NCBI RefSeq assembly: GCF_014202765.1
Contig: NZ_JACHHN010000004.1
Span: forward strand, 124,001 to 188,000
Direction of reading: 5' to 3'
From: Silvimonas terrae
GTDB lineage: Bacteria; Pseudomonadota; Gammaproteobacteria; Burkholderiales; Chitinibacteraceae
Length of the DNA stretch: 64,000 nt
Shown here: positions 53,893-62,913 of the stretch, piece by piece
Position numbering within the stretch: position 1 is the first letter of the stretch
How the letters are laid out: the number at the start of each line of letters is the position of its first letter
Notes under the pieces: generated by a model
What the model saw: only the letters and a program-made list of their open reading frames with translations
What the model was told of the DNA's origin: nothing
Database searches by the model: none
Position numbers and translations under genes: made by a program

Positions 53893-54669
53893 ATGTTTGT
53901 TGACTCGCACTGCCACCTGAACTTCCCTGACCTCGTCACCAACCTGGACGCGCATCTGGCCGCCATGGTCGATAACAAGGTCAGCCACGCGCTGGTGGTC
54001 GCAGTCAACCTGCCCGACCTGCCCGGTGTGCTTGCTCTGGCCCAATCCCAACCCAACCTGTTTGCCTCGGTCGGGGTCCACCCGGATTACGAAGATACGA
54101 TCGAGCCCACGGTAGAAGGGCTGGTCGAACTGGCCCGGCAACCCAAAGTGATCGCCATTGGTGAAACAGGACTGGACTATTACCGGCTGGAAGGCGATCT
54201 GGAATGGCAGCGTGAGCGTTTTCGCACCCATATTCGGGCCTCTAAGAAAACCGGGCTGCCGTTGATCATTCATACCCGCTCTGCCTCAGCCGACACCATC
54301 CGCATCATGCAAGAAGAAGGCGCGGACGAGTTTGGCGGGGTGATGCATTGTTTTACCGAGAGCTGGGACGTCGCCAAGGCGGCGATTGATCTCAATTTCT
54401 ACATTTCCTTCTCTGGCATTGTCACCTTCAAGAAGGCGGAAGAACTCAAGGAAGTGGCCAAGCGCGTGCCGATGGAGCGCATGCTGATCGAAACCGATTC
54501 GCCCTATCTGGCCCCGGTGCCGTTTCGCGGCAAGATGAACCAGCCGGCATGGGTCCGGCATGTGGCCGAACATATTGCCGAATTGCGCGGCGAGCCCTTG
54601 AGCCGTATCGCAGAAGCCACTACTGACAACTTCTTCCGCCTGTTTGCCCAGGCCCGGAGCGCGCAATGA
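53893..54669 (+). CDS. TatD-family metal-dependent hydrolase (YcfH-like)
   Basis: A 258-residue TIM-barrel nuclease-like protein. Metal ligands: DSHCHL at the N-terminus (HxH), GETGLDYY near 92 (Glu), IIHTRSA near 129 (His), GVMHCFTES near 154 (His), ETDSPYLAP near 204 (Asp). The family trims DNA ends in repair or acts on D-aminoacyl-tRNA. The start at 53893 gives the canonical N-terminus; the longer frame from 53812 overlaps the terminator. It overlaps the next gene by 4 bp. Confidence 0.93.
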   Translation: MFVDSHCHLNFPDLVTNLDAHLAAMVDNKVSHALVVAVNLPDLPGVLALAQSQPNLFASVGVHPDYEDTIEPTVEGLVELARQPKVIAIGETGLDYYRLEGDLEWQRERFRTHIRASKKTGLPLIIHTRSASADTIRIMQEEGADEFGGVMHCFTESWDVAKAAIDLNFYISFSGIVTFKKAEELKEVAKRVPMERMLIETDSPYLAPVPFRGKMNQPAWVRHVAEHIAELRGEPLSRIAEATTDNFFRLFAQARSAQ

Positions 54670-55445
54670 GCGCCCCGGCTGAAGTGACGCTGCTGGGGGT
54701 CGGGTCTTCCGGCGGGTCCCCTGCGCTGGGCTGCAAGTGCGCGACGTGCACCTCAACCGACCCCAAAAACCGCCGCACCCGCGCCAGCGCCGTGATCAAG
54801 GCCGGCGGCCTGACCTTGCTGATCGATACTGGGCCAGACCTGCGCCAGCAAGTGCTGCGGGAAGGCCTGCTGCATATTGATGCCGTGCTGTACACCCATC
54901 CGCACGCTGATCATCTGCATGGGATTGATGATCTGCGCGCGTTCTGCTGGCTTAACCGGGCGGCCATTCCGGTCTTTGGCAACACCTTGATGGCAGAGCA
55001 CATCAAGAGTCGTTTCAGCTATACCCTGTTCCCGCCCAGCGATTACTGGGACAAACCGGTGCTCACGCTGACCGAGATTGATGATCGGCCGTTCGAGTTC
55101 AAGGGTGTGACCATCACCCCCATTCCGCTCATGCACGGCAAGTGGCCGATTCTGGGTTACCGGGTGGGCAATGTGGCCTACCTGACCGATGTATCGCACA
55201 TTCCGGAAGAGAGCTTTGCCCGGCTGGAAAATCTGGACGTCTTGTTTCTGGATTGTTTGCGCCCCATTCCGCACCCGACTCATTTTGGGGTCGATCAGGC
55301 CCTGGAGGCCGCCCAGCGCATCAAGGCGCGCCGTACCGTGCTGATCCACATGACGCACGAACTGGAATTCAACGCGCTGTCGGCCCGCCTGCCTGATGGC
55401 ATCGAAGTGGGCTACGATGGCTTGCAGGTCACTGCGGAGCGCTAA
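54666..55445 (+). CDS. PhnP-like metallo-beta-lactamase-fold phosphodiesterase
   Basis: A 259-residue MBL-fold hydrolase. The binuclear site motif is THPHADHLHG (about 78-87), with later ligands in LTDVSHI and the C-terminal HMTHELE. An N-terminal cysteine cluster GCKCATC (about 22-28) is like the structural zinc site of PhnP, which hydrolyses cyclic ribose phosphates. No phn genes are near, so the role may be general cyclic phosphodiester removal. It starts within the tatD-family stop (ATGA). Confidence 0.88.
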   Translation: MSAPAEVTLLGVGSSGGSPALGCKCATCTSTDPKNRRTRASAVIKAGGLTLLIDTGPDLRQQVLREGLLHIDAVLYTHPHADHLHGIDDLRAFCWLNRAAIPVFGNTLMAEHIKSRFSYTLFPPSDYWDKPVLTLTEIDDRPFEFKGVTITPIPLMHGKWPILGYRVGNVAYLTDVSHIPEESFARLENLDVLFLDCLRPIPHPTHFGVDQALEAAQRIKARRTVLIHMTHELEFNALSARLPDGIEVGYDGLQVTAER

Positions 55446-55448
55446 GTC

Positions 55449-55833
55449 ATGAGCCAGACCCCGGATCTGAACGTACTTGGGCATGCCCCTTGTGGCTTGC
55501 AGCATGGACCCGCTGACCGGTTTCACGCGGGATGGCTGCTGCCAGGATCACCCGCTGGATACCGGCAAGCACACCGTGTGTGTGGAAGTCACGGCCGAGT
55601 TTCTGGCGTTTTCCAGATCACGCGGCAATGATCTGTCAACGCCGCGGCCAGAATGGGGCTTTGGCGGGCTTAAGCCGGGCGACCGCTGGTGTCTGTGCGC
55701 CGCGCGCTGGATTGAGGCGCTAACGGCGGGTAACGCGCCCAAAGTCATCATGGCGGCCACCCATGAGTCCATCCTGGAACATGTGTCGCTGGAAACCCTG
55801 GTGAGCTTCTCGCTGGATTACTCCCGCCACTAA
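55449..55833 (+). pseudogene. DUF2237-family gene with an apparent one-base frameshift
   Basis: The family usually starts with an NVLG segment followed by PL-x-x-CS-x-DP. Here MSQTPDLNVLG is read from the ATG at 55449, three bases after the previous stop and with GGAG upstream. The continuation MPLVACSMDPLTGFTRDGCC lies in the +1 frame from about 55483. Removing one G of the GGG at 55479-55481 joins them into one normal protein of about 127 residues. The downstream frame runs clean to 55833 (LSTPRPEWGFGGLKPGDRWC). It is a recent mutation, a sequencing error, or the gene starts at a weak TTG/ATG inside. Confidence 0.75.
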
Positions 55834-55933
55834 CGCCCACGCTGCGCAAGCAGAGCCAAGCAGGCGTACCCCGCTGTGCCATGCAACCTGCATAATGGCT
55901 GCAAACACATCGCAGCAAGACCCAGGGGAACCC

Positions 55934-57037
55934 ATGCGCTCAGGCAATATCCTCACGCTGGCCGGTTGGCGGCACGGCAGGCTCCACACCCAGCACGGCC
56001 GGATCAGCCAGATCGATGCCCGCCCCGATTCGCCAGACAGCAATACCGACGCCCTCATCCTGCCCGGTTTTGTGGATCTGCATGTGCATGGCGGCGATGG
56101 CGCCAACATCATGAACGGCGCGGCTGCGGCAGAGAGCATCTCCCGCATGCATGCGCGCCACGGCACGACGTCGCTGCTGGCCACCACCGTCAACGCCCCG
56201 CATGAACGGCTTTTGCCCCTCTTGCAACAACTGGCCGCCCCCATTGCCCAGCGCCCGCAAGATGGCGCGCGCTTTCTGGGCGTGCATCTGGAAGGCCCCT
56301 ATGTGAACCCGGGCCGGCTGGGGGGCTTGCCCAATCATGCCCGCCCGGCGGTGATTGCCGAACTTGAACAATATATGGCGGCGGTTCCCGTGCGGATTGT
56401 GACGCTCTCCCCTGAGATCGCCGGCCACGATGCCATCATTGAGTGGCTGGCCGCGCGGGGCGTGCGCGTGCAAGTGGGCCATTCCATTGGCACGTATGAA
56501 GAAGGCGTCGCCGCGCTGGAACGCGGCGCGGCCGGTTTCACCCATCTGTACAACGCCATGTCGCCGCTGGGCCACCGTGCGCCAGGCATGGTCGGTGCCG
56601 CGCTGGCGCACGCCGAATACAGCGAGTTGATCCCGGACCTGATCCACGTCCACCCTGGTGCCATAAAAGTGGCACTGCGGGCGATTCCCAAGCTGTATTG
56701 CGTCACCGACGCCTCGCTCGCGACCGGCTTGCCAGACGGCGACTACGACAAAGACGAAGGGCGTGTGATTACCAAATGCATGGGCGGCGTCCGACTGGCA
56801 GACGGCACCCTGGCGGGTAGCGCCCTGACCATGGACCAGGCTTTGCGCAATCTGGTCAGCATTGGTCTGTCACTGGAAGACGCCTCGCACCGCTTGTCCC
56901 GCAACCCGGCTGACTACCTGGGCCTGGCCGACCGCGGGCGGATTGGTGTGGGTGCCTGGGCGGACTGGGTGGTCCTGGACAGGCAATTGAATGTGCAGCA
57001 GGTGGTGGTTGAGGGGGATGTGGTTTATACGGCGTGA
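55934..57037 (+). CDS. nagA: N-acetylglucosamine-6-phosphate deacetylase
   Basis: NagA, 367 residues, deacetylates GlcNAc-6-phosphate in amino-sugar and chitin/peptidoglycan recycling. The amidohydrolase barrel has DLHVHGGDG (about 47-55), GVHLEGPYVNP with the metal-binding Glu (about 115-125), GHSIGTYEEG and FTHLYNAMSP (about 193-202), and VTDAS with the catalytic Asp (about 258-262). AGGGGAA precedes the ATG at 55934. No nagB, nagE or regulator is adjacent. Confidence 0.96.
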   Translation: MRSGNILTLAGWRHGRLHTQHGRISQIDARPDSPDSNTDALILPGFVDLHVHGGDGANIMNGAAAAESISRMHARHGTTSLLATTVNAPHERLLPLLQQLAAPIAQRPQDGARFLGVHLEGPYVNPGRLGGLPNHARPAVIAELEQYMAAVPVRIVTLSPEIAGHDAIIEWLAARGVRVQVGHSIGTYEEGVAALERGAAGFTHLYNAMSPLGHRAPGMVGAALAHAEYSELIPDLIHVHPGAIKVALRAIPKLYCVTDASLATGLPDGDYDKDEGRVITKCMGGVRLADGTLAGSALTMDQALRNLVSIGLSLEDASHRLSRNPADYLGLADRGRIGVGAWADWVVLDRQLNVQQVVVEGDVVYTA

Positions 57038-57522
57038 TGCGCGGCCGAGGCGGGAGGTGATTGCCGTTTGATTTTGGGGGCTGCGGTTGAAGTTGCTTTT
57101 GACGTACCTCCCCTTCGGCAGCGCCGAGCATCGTAGCGGGGCCCGGGGTTTCGGCGAGGGGTGTCTGAGCGTAGCGAGTTCCCGAGCCTGCCGGGCCACG
57201 CGAGAAGCACAGGGGATTCGCGAAGCGAACGCTGTCGTCGGGGTCGCCTTTCTTTTGGTTACTTTTCTTTGGCGAAGCAAAGAAAAGTAACGTGCTCCGG
57301 GCACCCCCGGTATATAAAACACCCGCGCCGGCAGGCGCTAACAACCCGGCAACAATATGAACCAGGCCAGCCACCCCGGATTCCCGCTACCGCTCGGGCT
57401 ACGCAATGGTGCTAGCCCGCAAAGGCCACCTGCGGCGGCCAACTGGATTCCGGCCTCCGCCGAAATGACGACATGATCTGCAACTGCGGACTCAAACACG
57501 TCGCCCACCACTAAAAAGAAAA
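57038..57522. repeat. Dispersed repeat cluster between nagA and pagL
   Basis: A 485-bp gap with no credible gene. At its centre GTTACTTTTCTTT (57258-57270) and its perfect complement (57279-57291) form a 13-bp hairpin around GGCGAAGC. It is embedded in a longer GC-rich segment (about 57100-57330) of a kind I recall as widely repeated in beta- and gammaproteobacterial intergenic DNA. Near 57440-57470 is a degenerate copy of the ATTCCGGC REP-like arm seen at 38.2 kb. Confidence 0.65.
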
Positions 57523-57541
57523 AAGCCCGCTTGTGCGGGCC
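57523..57541 (-). terminator. Terminator of pagL
   Basis: Stem GCCCGC/GCGGGC (57525-57530 with 57535-57540) and four-base loop; on the minus strand it is followed by TTTTTTCTTTTT. Confidence 0.88.
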
Positions 57542-57580
57542 TTTCACTTTCCGGCATCCAGCAGGTCCATCACTAACCAC

Positions 57581-58117
57581 TCAGTCGAAGTGGTACCCGT
57601 AACGCACCAGCAGAAAATCCACACCAGGGTTCGGTTTATCCAGACCGGCGTTGGAGAAATGATGGAAGTTGATCCCCAGTTCCTGCTTGCCGCCATCAAA
57701 GCGGCAGCCCCCGCCAATACGGTCAGAAAACTGCGGATGCGAAGTCAGATCGTGATCATCAGCAATTTTGTGTTCTGTCAGATAGGCCACGCCGACACCA
57801 GCCTCTACAAACGGCGAACACCAGCTTTCGCTCTTGAACTGGTAACGGAACATGGGGACGATATCCACGTCATAGGCCGTGGTGTCCTGCACCCGCCAGG
57901 CACCGCCAGCGAATTCCCAGTAACCGGTTACATAGCCCACGCTGGTTTCCAGCCAGCGCACATTCCAGTCCCAACCCACCGACAGGCGCAGGGTGTTGGG
58001 CGTATTTTCGCCGTGGGGCCGCGTGGTCTCACCGACGGCGGCATTGAACGTGTCAAACGGTGCGGCCCCTGCATACGCAGCTGAGGCCAATAGAATAGTC
58101 AGCAGTGTCTTTTTCAT
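57581..58117 (-). CDS. pagL: Lipid A 3-O-deacylase PagL
   Basis: A 178-residue outer-membrane beta-barrel enzyme that removes the 3-O-linked acyl chain of lipid A. A signal peptide (about 1-18) precedes alternating hydrophobic strands. The active-site segment FHHFSNAGLDKPNPG (about 151-165, catalytic His/Ser) is the family hallmark, and the C-terminal strand ends YGYHFD with terminal aromatic pattern. Deacylation lowers endotoxicity and changes membrane packing. It stands alone with its own terminator. Confidence 0.92.
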   Translation of the reverse strand: MKKTLLTILLASAAYAGAAPFDTFNAAVGETTRPHGENTPNTLRLSVGWDWNVRWLETSVGYVTGYWEFAGGAWRVQDTTAYDVDIVPMFRYQFKSESWCSPFVEAGVGVAYLTEHKIADDHDLTSHPQFSDRIGGGCRFDGGKQELGINFHHFSNAGLDKPNPGVDFLLVRYGYHFD

Positions 58118-58402
58118 GGCGCGGGTATATTACTCTGTAATGAATTTAATCAAACACAAAAACAGATTTCGATAAAACGGACAATCAGCGGGGCACAACA
58201 TAGCACCCCGGCATCATACCCGCCGCAAGGTAATCTACTGACTAACATGTCAGATGCATGACCATTTTGTGGCGATCTCGCCCATTTAAAGATGCGTCGT
58301 AATGATGAATTCATCACCGGCCATTTGTCTTACAATCACGCCTATCCGGCATGAGCCGATGCCAACCCGCCGCGCCAGACGCGTGGCCTGAATGGAGCGC
58401 GT

Positions 58403-59716
58403 ATGCAGTCCAGTGATTTGGTGCAGTGGTTTCGTCAAGCCGCCCCGTATATCCACGCCTTTCGCGGGCGTACTTTTGTGATTGCGCTGGGTGGTGAAGT
58501 TGTTCGTGACGGCCGCTTTTTTACGCTCACCCACGATATCAACCTGCTGACGAGCCTGGGCGTGCGTCTGGTGGTGGTGCACGGTGCGCGGCCCCAGATC
58601 GAAACCCGCATGGCTGAGCGCGGGCTGGACATGCACTACCACAAAGGGGTGCGCGTGACCGATGCCGAAACGCTGGAATGCGTCATCCAGGCGGTCGGCC
58701 AGGTACGGGTGGATATTGAATCCCTGTTGTCGATGGGTCTGGCCAATTCACCCATGGCCAACGCGCATATTCGCGTGTCCGCCGGCAATTTTGTCACCGC
58801 CCAACCCATGGGCGTGCGCGATGGGCTGGATCTCTTGTATACCGGCGAAGTACGCAAGGTCGATACCACGGCCGTCAATTACCGGCTGGAGGACGGCGAG
58901 ATCGTCTTGCTGTCTACGCTGGGTTACTCACCGACCGGCGAAGTGTTCAACCTGACGCTGGAAGACGTCGCCACCAGCGCCGCCATTGCGCTGCGGGCGC
59001 ACAAGCTGCTGTTCCTGTTCGGCCATGAAGGCGTGGTCGATGCCAGCGGCGAGCTGCAGACCGAAATGACCGCGCTGGAGGGTGAGCAATTCCTGGCCGC
59101 CAACCCGAACGTCAATGAAGATGTGCGGCTGTATCTGCCCTGCGCCATCAAGGCGGTGCGGCGTGGCGTGGCCCGGGCCCACCTGGTCAGCCACAACGAA
59201 GACGGCGCCATGCTGATGGAGCTATTCAGCCACGAAGGCGTCGGCACCATGATCTCGCGCGAAACGCTGGAAACCCTGCGCCAGGCGGTGATTGATGATG
59301 TCGGGGGTATGTTGCAGCTGATTGAGCCGCTGGAAGAACAAGGCGTGCTGGTCAAGCGCGGGCGGGAATTGCTGGAGCGGGAAATCAACCGCTATTCCGT
59401 GCTGGAGCACGATGGCAAGATCATCGGTTGCGTCGCGGTACACCCCTTCCCCGATAGCCAGATGGCAGAAATGGCATGTCTGGTGGTCCACCCGGATTAC
59501 CGGGATGAAGACCGGGGCGCCGTGTTGTTGCGCCATGTGGAGCAACAAGCCCGCAGTCAGGGCCTGCGCTCACTGTTTGCGCTCACCACCCGCACCTCGC
59601 ACTGGTTTGTGGAGCGTGGCTTTACCCATGGCACGGTCGACGAATTGCCCATGGAAAAAAAGAGCCTCTACAACTATCAGCGTCGGTCCAAGGTATTCAT
59701 CAAGTCTCTGCTCTGA
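58403..59716 (+). CDS. argA: N-acetylglutamate synthase
   Basis: ArgA, 437 residues, the first step of arginine synthesis. The N-terminal amino-acid-kinase-like domain (about 1-290; FVIALGGEVV, VVHGARPQIE) binds the arginine feedback inhibitor. The C-terminal GNAT acetyltransferase domain (about 295-437; MACLVVHPDYRDEDRGAVLL) transfers the acetyl group. Length and layout match the classical bacterial NAGS. No other arg gene is nearby. Confidence 0.97.
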   Translation: MQSSDLVQWFRQAAPYIHAFRGRTFVIALGGEVVRDGRFFTLTHDINLLTSLGVRLVVVHGARPQIETRMAERGLDMHYHKGVRVTDAETLECVIQAVGQVRVDIESLLSMGLANSPMANAHIRVSAGNFVTAQPMGVRDGLDLLYTGEVRKVDTTAVNYRLEDGEIVLLSTLGYSPTGEVFNLTLEDVATSAAIALRAHKLLFLFGHEGVVDASGELQTEMTALEGEQFLAANPNVNEDVRLYLPCAIKAVRRGVARAHLVSHNEDGAMLMELFSHEGVGTMISRETLETLRQAVIDDVGGMLQLIEPLEEQGVLVKRGRELLEREINRYSVLEHDGKIIGCVAVHPFPDSQMAEMACLVVHPDYRDEDRGAVLLRHVEQQARSQGLRSLFALTTRTSHWFVERGFTHGTVDELPMEKKSLYNYQRRSKVFIKSLL

Positions 59717-59842
59717 CTCGCCCCGCCAACACCCCGCAGGCCCACTGTCATGCTCGCAGCGGGCCTGTGTTGTACCTCGCCAGTGACCGCATGACAGCGT
59801 TATAGTCGGACGGTCGTCTTTGCTGTTTATCCAGGAAATACC

Positions 59843-60457
59843 ATGCGCTTTGACCTCTGGCTGGCCTTTGTCCTCACCACCCTGCTGATCTCTGCCACAC
59901 CCGGCCCCAATATGTTGCTGATGCTTTCGCACGGCACACGTTACGGCTGGAAAGCCACCACTGCCACCATGGCCGGTGCGTGCGCGGGTCTGGCCATTCT
60001 GTTTACCGCGTCGGCTTTTGGACTGGCCGCGATCCTGGCCACATCCGCCACTTTGTTCCTGCTGCTGAAACTGGTGGGTGCAGCCTATCTGGTTTACCTG
60101 GGTATTCAGTGCTGGCGTGCCGGCGAAACGCTTGCCCTGCCCCGCGCCAACAGCAACAGCACGGCCAGCCGCTTCCGGCTGGGACTGACGGTCGCCTTAT
60201 CCAACCCCAAGGCCATTTTGTTTGCGGGTGCGTTTCTGCCGCAGTTCATTGATCCGCACCTGCCACAGCAAGCGCAATGGGGCGTGCTGTTGCTCTCGTT
60301 CTTCGTGATTGAATCGAGCTGGCAGATTGCCTACGCCGCGGGTGGTGCGCGGCTGGCAGCGTGGCTGCAGCAACCCAAACGGGTACGCTGGTTCAACCGG
60401 GGTTGCGGAGGCGCGTTCTTTGCCGTGGGCGGTTTGCTGGCGCTGGCACGCCAGTAA
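59843..60457 (+). CDS. LysE/RhtB-family amino acid exporter
   Basis: A 204-residue inner-membrane protein with about six helices. The family N-terminal signature is ISATPGPNMLLMLSHGTRYG (about 16-35), and LGLTVALSNPKAILFAGAFLPQF (about 113-135) is also conserved. Members export lysine, threonine, homoserine or leucine; the substrate here cannot be told. A terminator follows. Confidence 0.93.
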   Translation: MRFDLWLAFVLTTLLISATPGPNMLLMLSHGTRYGWKATTATMAGACAGLAILFTASAFGLAAILATSATLFLLLKLVGAAYLVYLGIQCWRAGETLALPRANSNSTASRFRLGLTVALSNPKAILFAGAFLPQFIDPHLPQQAQWGVLLLSFFVIESSWQIAYAAGGARLAAWLQQPKRVRWFNRGCGGAFFAVGGLLALARQ

Positions 60458-60474
60458 GCGTATGCCAGGCCCAA

Positions 60475-60503
60475 ACAAAAACCCCGCTGATGCGGGGTTT
60501 TTG
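60475..60503. terminator. Bidirectional terminator between LysE gene and panC
   Basis: Stem CCCCGC/GCGGGG (60482-60487 with 60492-60497), four-base loop, A-run on the left and T5 on the right. Confidence 0.88.
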
Positions 60504-60552
60504 TTTGCTTGCCACCAGGCTCAGAGATCGATTTCCAGCAACGTAGCCCGGC

Positions 60553-61392
60553 TCACAAATCAATTTCCAGATTATCAATCAAGCGCGTCTTGCCAAGGCG
60601 CGCTGCAATCAGCCAGACAATATGGTGATCGGTATGGGTCGCCGGCTTGAGCGTGTGGGCATTGCGCGCTTCCACGTAGTCAATCTGGCTCCAGCCGCGC
60701 GCGGTCAGATCGGCAATGGTTTCATTGGCGAGTTTCTCGTAATCCCGTTCGCCCGCCACGATGGCGTCCCGCATGCGGGTCAGGTGAAAGTATATCCGCG
60801 CGGCTTCCACGCGCTCCTCCGGGCTCAGATAACCATTACGTGAGGACAACGCCAGGCCACTCTCCGCCCGGCCGGTATCGACCGGGATGATACGCAGCGG
60901 CATGTTCAGCTCTTCGACCATGCTCTGGATCACGAACAACTGCTGGTAGTCCTTTTTGCCAAAACAGGCCACTGTCGGCTGAACAATGTTGAACAGCTTG
61001 GTCACCACCGTGGCGACGCCCTGGAAATGCCCAGGCCGGAACGCACCGCACAGTTCATCCTGAATGGCGGGCGGGTCCACCTTGTAGTGCTGCACCACGT
61101 GCGGATACAGCTCTTTTTCATCCGGCGCAAACACGATGGCATTGGGGGCAATTTCTTCGATCAGCGCAGCGTCAGAGGCCAGCGTGCGCGGGTAGCGGTC
61201 AAAGTCTTCGCCCTGACCAAACTGCAGGCGGTTCACAAACAGGCTCACCACCACGTGCGGTGTTTCTGCCAGCGCCGCACGGACTAGCGCCATATGGCCC
61301 TGATGCAGGTTACCCATGGTCGGCACAAACGCCACTTGATCCACGGTGGCGCGCCAGGCGCGCAATTCAGCGATGGTATGGATGATTTTCAT
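60553..61392 (-). CDS. panC: Pantothenate synthetase
   Basis: PanC, 279 residues, joins pantoate and beta-alanine using ATP. The nucleotidyl-transferase HIGH-like motif is [13 protein letters not shown] (about 25-37). The KMSKS-like segment [12 protein letters not shown] (about 182-193), [13 protein letters not shown] and FGKKDYQQL are present. It is the last gene of the pcnB-folK-panB-HD-panC run, 34 bp after the HD gene. Confidence 0.98.
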   Translation of the reverse strand: MKIIHTIAELRAWRATVDQVAFVPTMGNLHQGHMALVRAALAETPHVVVSLFVNRLQFGQGEDFDRYPRTLASDAALIEEIAPNAIVFAPDEKELYPHVVQHYKVDPPAIQDELCGAFRPGHFQGVATVVTKLFNIVQPTVACFGKKDYQQLFVIQSMVEELNMPLRIIPVDTGRAESGLALSSRNGYLSPEERVEAARIYFHLTRMRDAIVAGERDYEKLANETIADLTARGWSQIDYVEARNAHTLKPATHTDHHIVWLIAARLGKTRLIDNLEIDL

Positions 61393-61426
61393 GACAAACC
61401 TGAAAAAGGGTTAAACAGGGGGACGC

Positions 61427-62038
61427 TTATTCGTCCTGGGCGGCACCCAGATCACCACGTGCCACCGCCGCGATCAGTTGTTGTTCAATCTGCGGCCACA
61501 GCGTCGGGAACATGCCGGAGATTTTCGGGTGGTTCATGCGCGTGACCTGGTCGATGCGAATGCCATTCTCACGCCAGCTTTGGCCGGCGCTATTGAGGTT
61601 CTGCAAGACCGGCATCATGCGGTCAATGGCGCGGGCATAACGTGCCTCGGCGCTGGTGCCCGTGGTGAACTCGCGCCACAACGCATACATCTGTGCGCCG
61701 GTCTCTGCCGGCAAGAGGCCGAATATCCGCTGTGCCGCCGCTTCTTCCTTGGCCTCGGCGGCGGCGCGGCCGGCGGCATCGTACACATTGACGTCCCCGG
61801 CATCGATCTCGGGAATATCATGCACCAGCAGCAATTGGACGACGGCGCCGATCTCAACCGGTTCTGAGGCGTGCGGCAATACCGACATGGCCAGCAGACA
61901 AATCTGCCAGCTATGTTCGGCGGTGTTTTCATAGCGGGTTTGTCCCAGCGGACGGTTCTTGCGCAGCACGCCTTTGAGCTTTTCCAGTTCCAGCACAAAC
62001 GCGGTGATGGCAGCAAAATCGGCGGTCGGTGTGCTCAT
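61427..62038 (-). CDS. HD-domain phosphohydrolase (YfbR/HDDC2-like)
   Basis: A 203-residue metal-dependent HD hydrolase. The HD ligands are visible as ENTAEHSWQICLLAM (His42), LLLVHDIPEIDAGD (HD at about 73-74) and a later Asp in ARAIDRMMPVL near 139. Relatives are 5'-deoxynucleotidases acting on dNMPs. The start ATG overlaps the panB stop by one base and panC follows at 34 bp, so it is co-expressed with pantothenate synthesis. The physiological substrate is unknown. Confidence 0.87.
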   Translation of the reverse strand: MSTPTADFAAITAFVLELEKLKGVLRKNRPLGQTRYENTAEHSWQICLLAMSVLPHASEPVEIGAVVQLLLVHDIPEIDAGDVNVYDAAGRAAAEAKEEAAAQRIFGLLPAETGAQMYALWREFTTGTSAEARYARAIDRMMPVLQNLNSAGQSWRENGIRIDQVTRMNHPKISGMFPTLWPQIEQQLIAAVARGDLGAAQDE

Positions 62039-62829
62039 CAGAAGGAATGCTCTTCCGCCGGGAACGTACTGCCCTTGACGGCCTTGACGTAGTTTTCCAC
62101 CGCGCCCTGAATGCTGCTGGCGCCGGTCATGAAGTTCTTCACAAAGCGCGCTTTCTTGCCCGGATAAATGCCCAGCATGTCGTGCAGCACCAGGACCTGA
62201 CCATCACAGTTCACGCCCGCACCAATCCCGATGGTGGGAATGGAGAGCAATCCGGTCACGGCGGTGGCGACGGCAGCCGGCACCATTTCCATCAAGACAA
62301 GGCTGGCCCCGGCGGCTTGCAGCGCCAGCGCGTCACGCTTGAGGGTTTCGGCCTCGGTATCGGTCTTGCCCTGTACTTTGTAGCCACCGTACAGGTTGAC
62401 GGATTGCGGCTGCAGGCCAATGTGTACGCAAACCGGAATACCCCGGTTCACCAGAAAATCCACGGTCTCGACCATGACCATGCCGCCTTCCAGCTTGACC
62501 ATTTCTGCGCCGGCCTGCATCAGGCGCACGGCGCTATCAAATGCCTGCTGTGGGCTGGCCTGATACGCGCCAAACGGCAGATCCGCCAGCACCATGGCGT
62601 CTTTGGTGCCTTTGGCGACGCAAGCGGTGTGGTAAATCATGTGATCCAGCGTCACCGGCAGCGTGGAGCTCTGGCCCTGAACGGTGTTGCCCAGCGAATC
62701 CCCAATCAGCAGGACATCGACACCGGCTTCATCCAGCAATGTGGCAAAGCTGGCTTCGTAACAGGTCAGCATGGCGATCTTCTGACCATCCTGCTTCATC
62801 TTGTTCAGGGTATTGACGGTGACTTTCAT
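62038..62829 (-). CDS. panB: 3-methyl-2-oxobutanoate hydroxymethyltransferase
   Basis: PanB, 263 residues, makes ketopantoate from 2-oxoisovalerate and methylene-THF. Conserved segments: [29 protein letters not shown] (metal/substrate) and HIGLQPQSV. The start at 62829 ([12 protein letters not shown]) follows AGGAAG; a longer in-frame start at 62874 was rejected. One base overlaps the HD gene. Confidence 0.98.
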   Translation of the reverse strand: MKVTVNTLNKMKQDGQKIAMLTCYEASFATLLDEAGVDVLLIGDSLGNTVQGQSSTLPVTLDHMIYHTACVAKGTKDAMVLADLPFGAYQASPQQAFDSAVRLMQAGAEMVKLEGGMVMVETVDFLVNRGIPVCVHIGLQPQSVNLYGGYKVQGKTDTEAETLKRDALALQAAGASLVLMEMVPAAVATAVTGLLSIPTIGIGAGVNCDGQVLVLHDMLGIYPGKKARFVKNFMTGASSIQGAVENYVKAVKGSTFPAEEHSF

Positions 62830-62913
62830 GGTTTTGACTTCCTGTCGAAAACGGCTAACCGGTGCAGAAAACATGGGCGCAGCGCCAGATTGGTGCAGCG
62901 CGCCAATCGCAGT

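Noticed and set aside
57087-57290. Small open frames within the nagA-pagL gap
   Set aside because: They are translations of the dispersed repeat, not genes.
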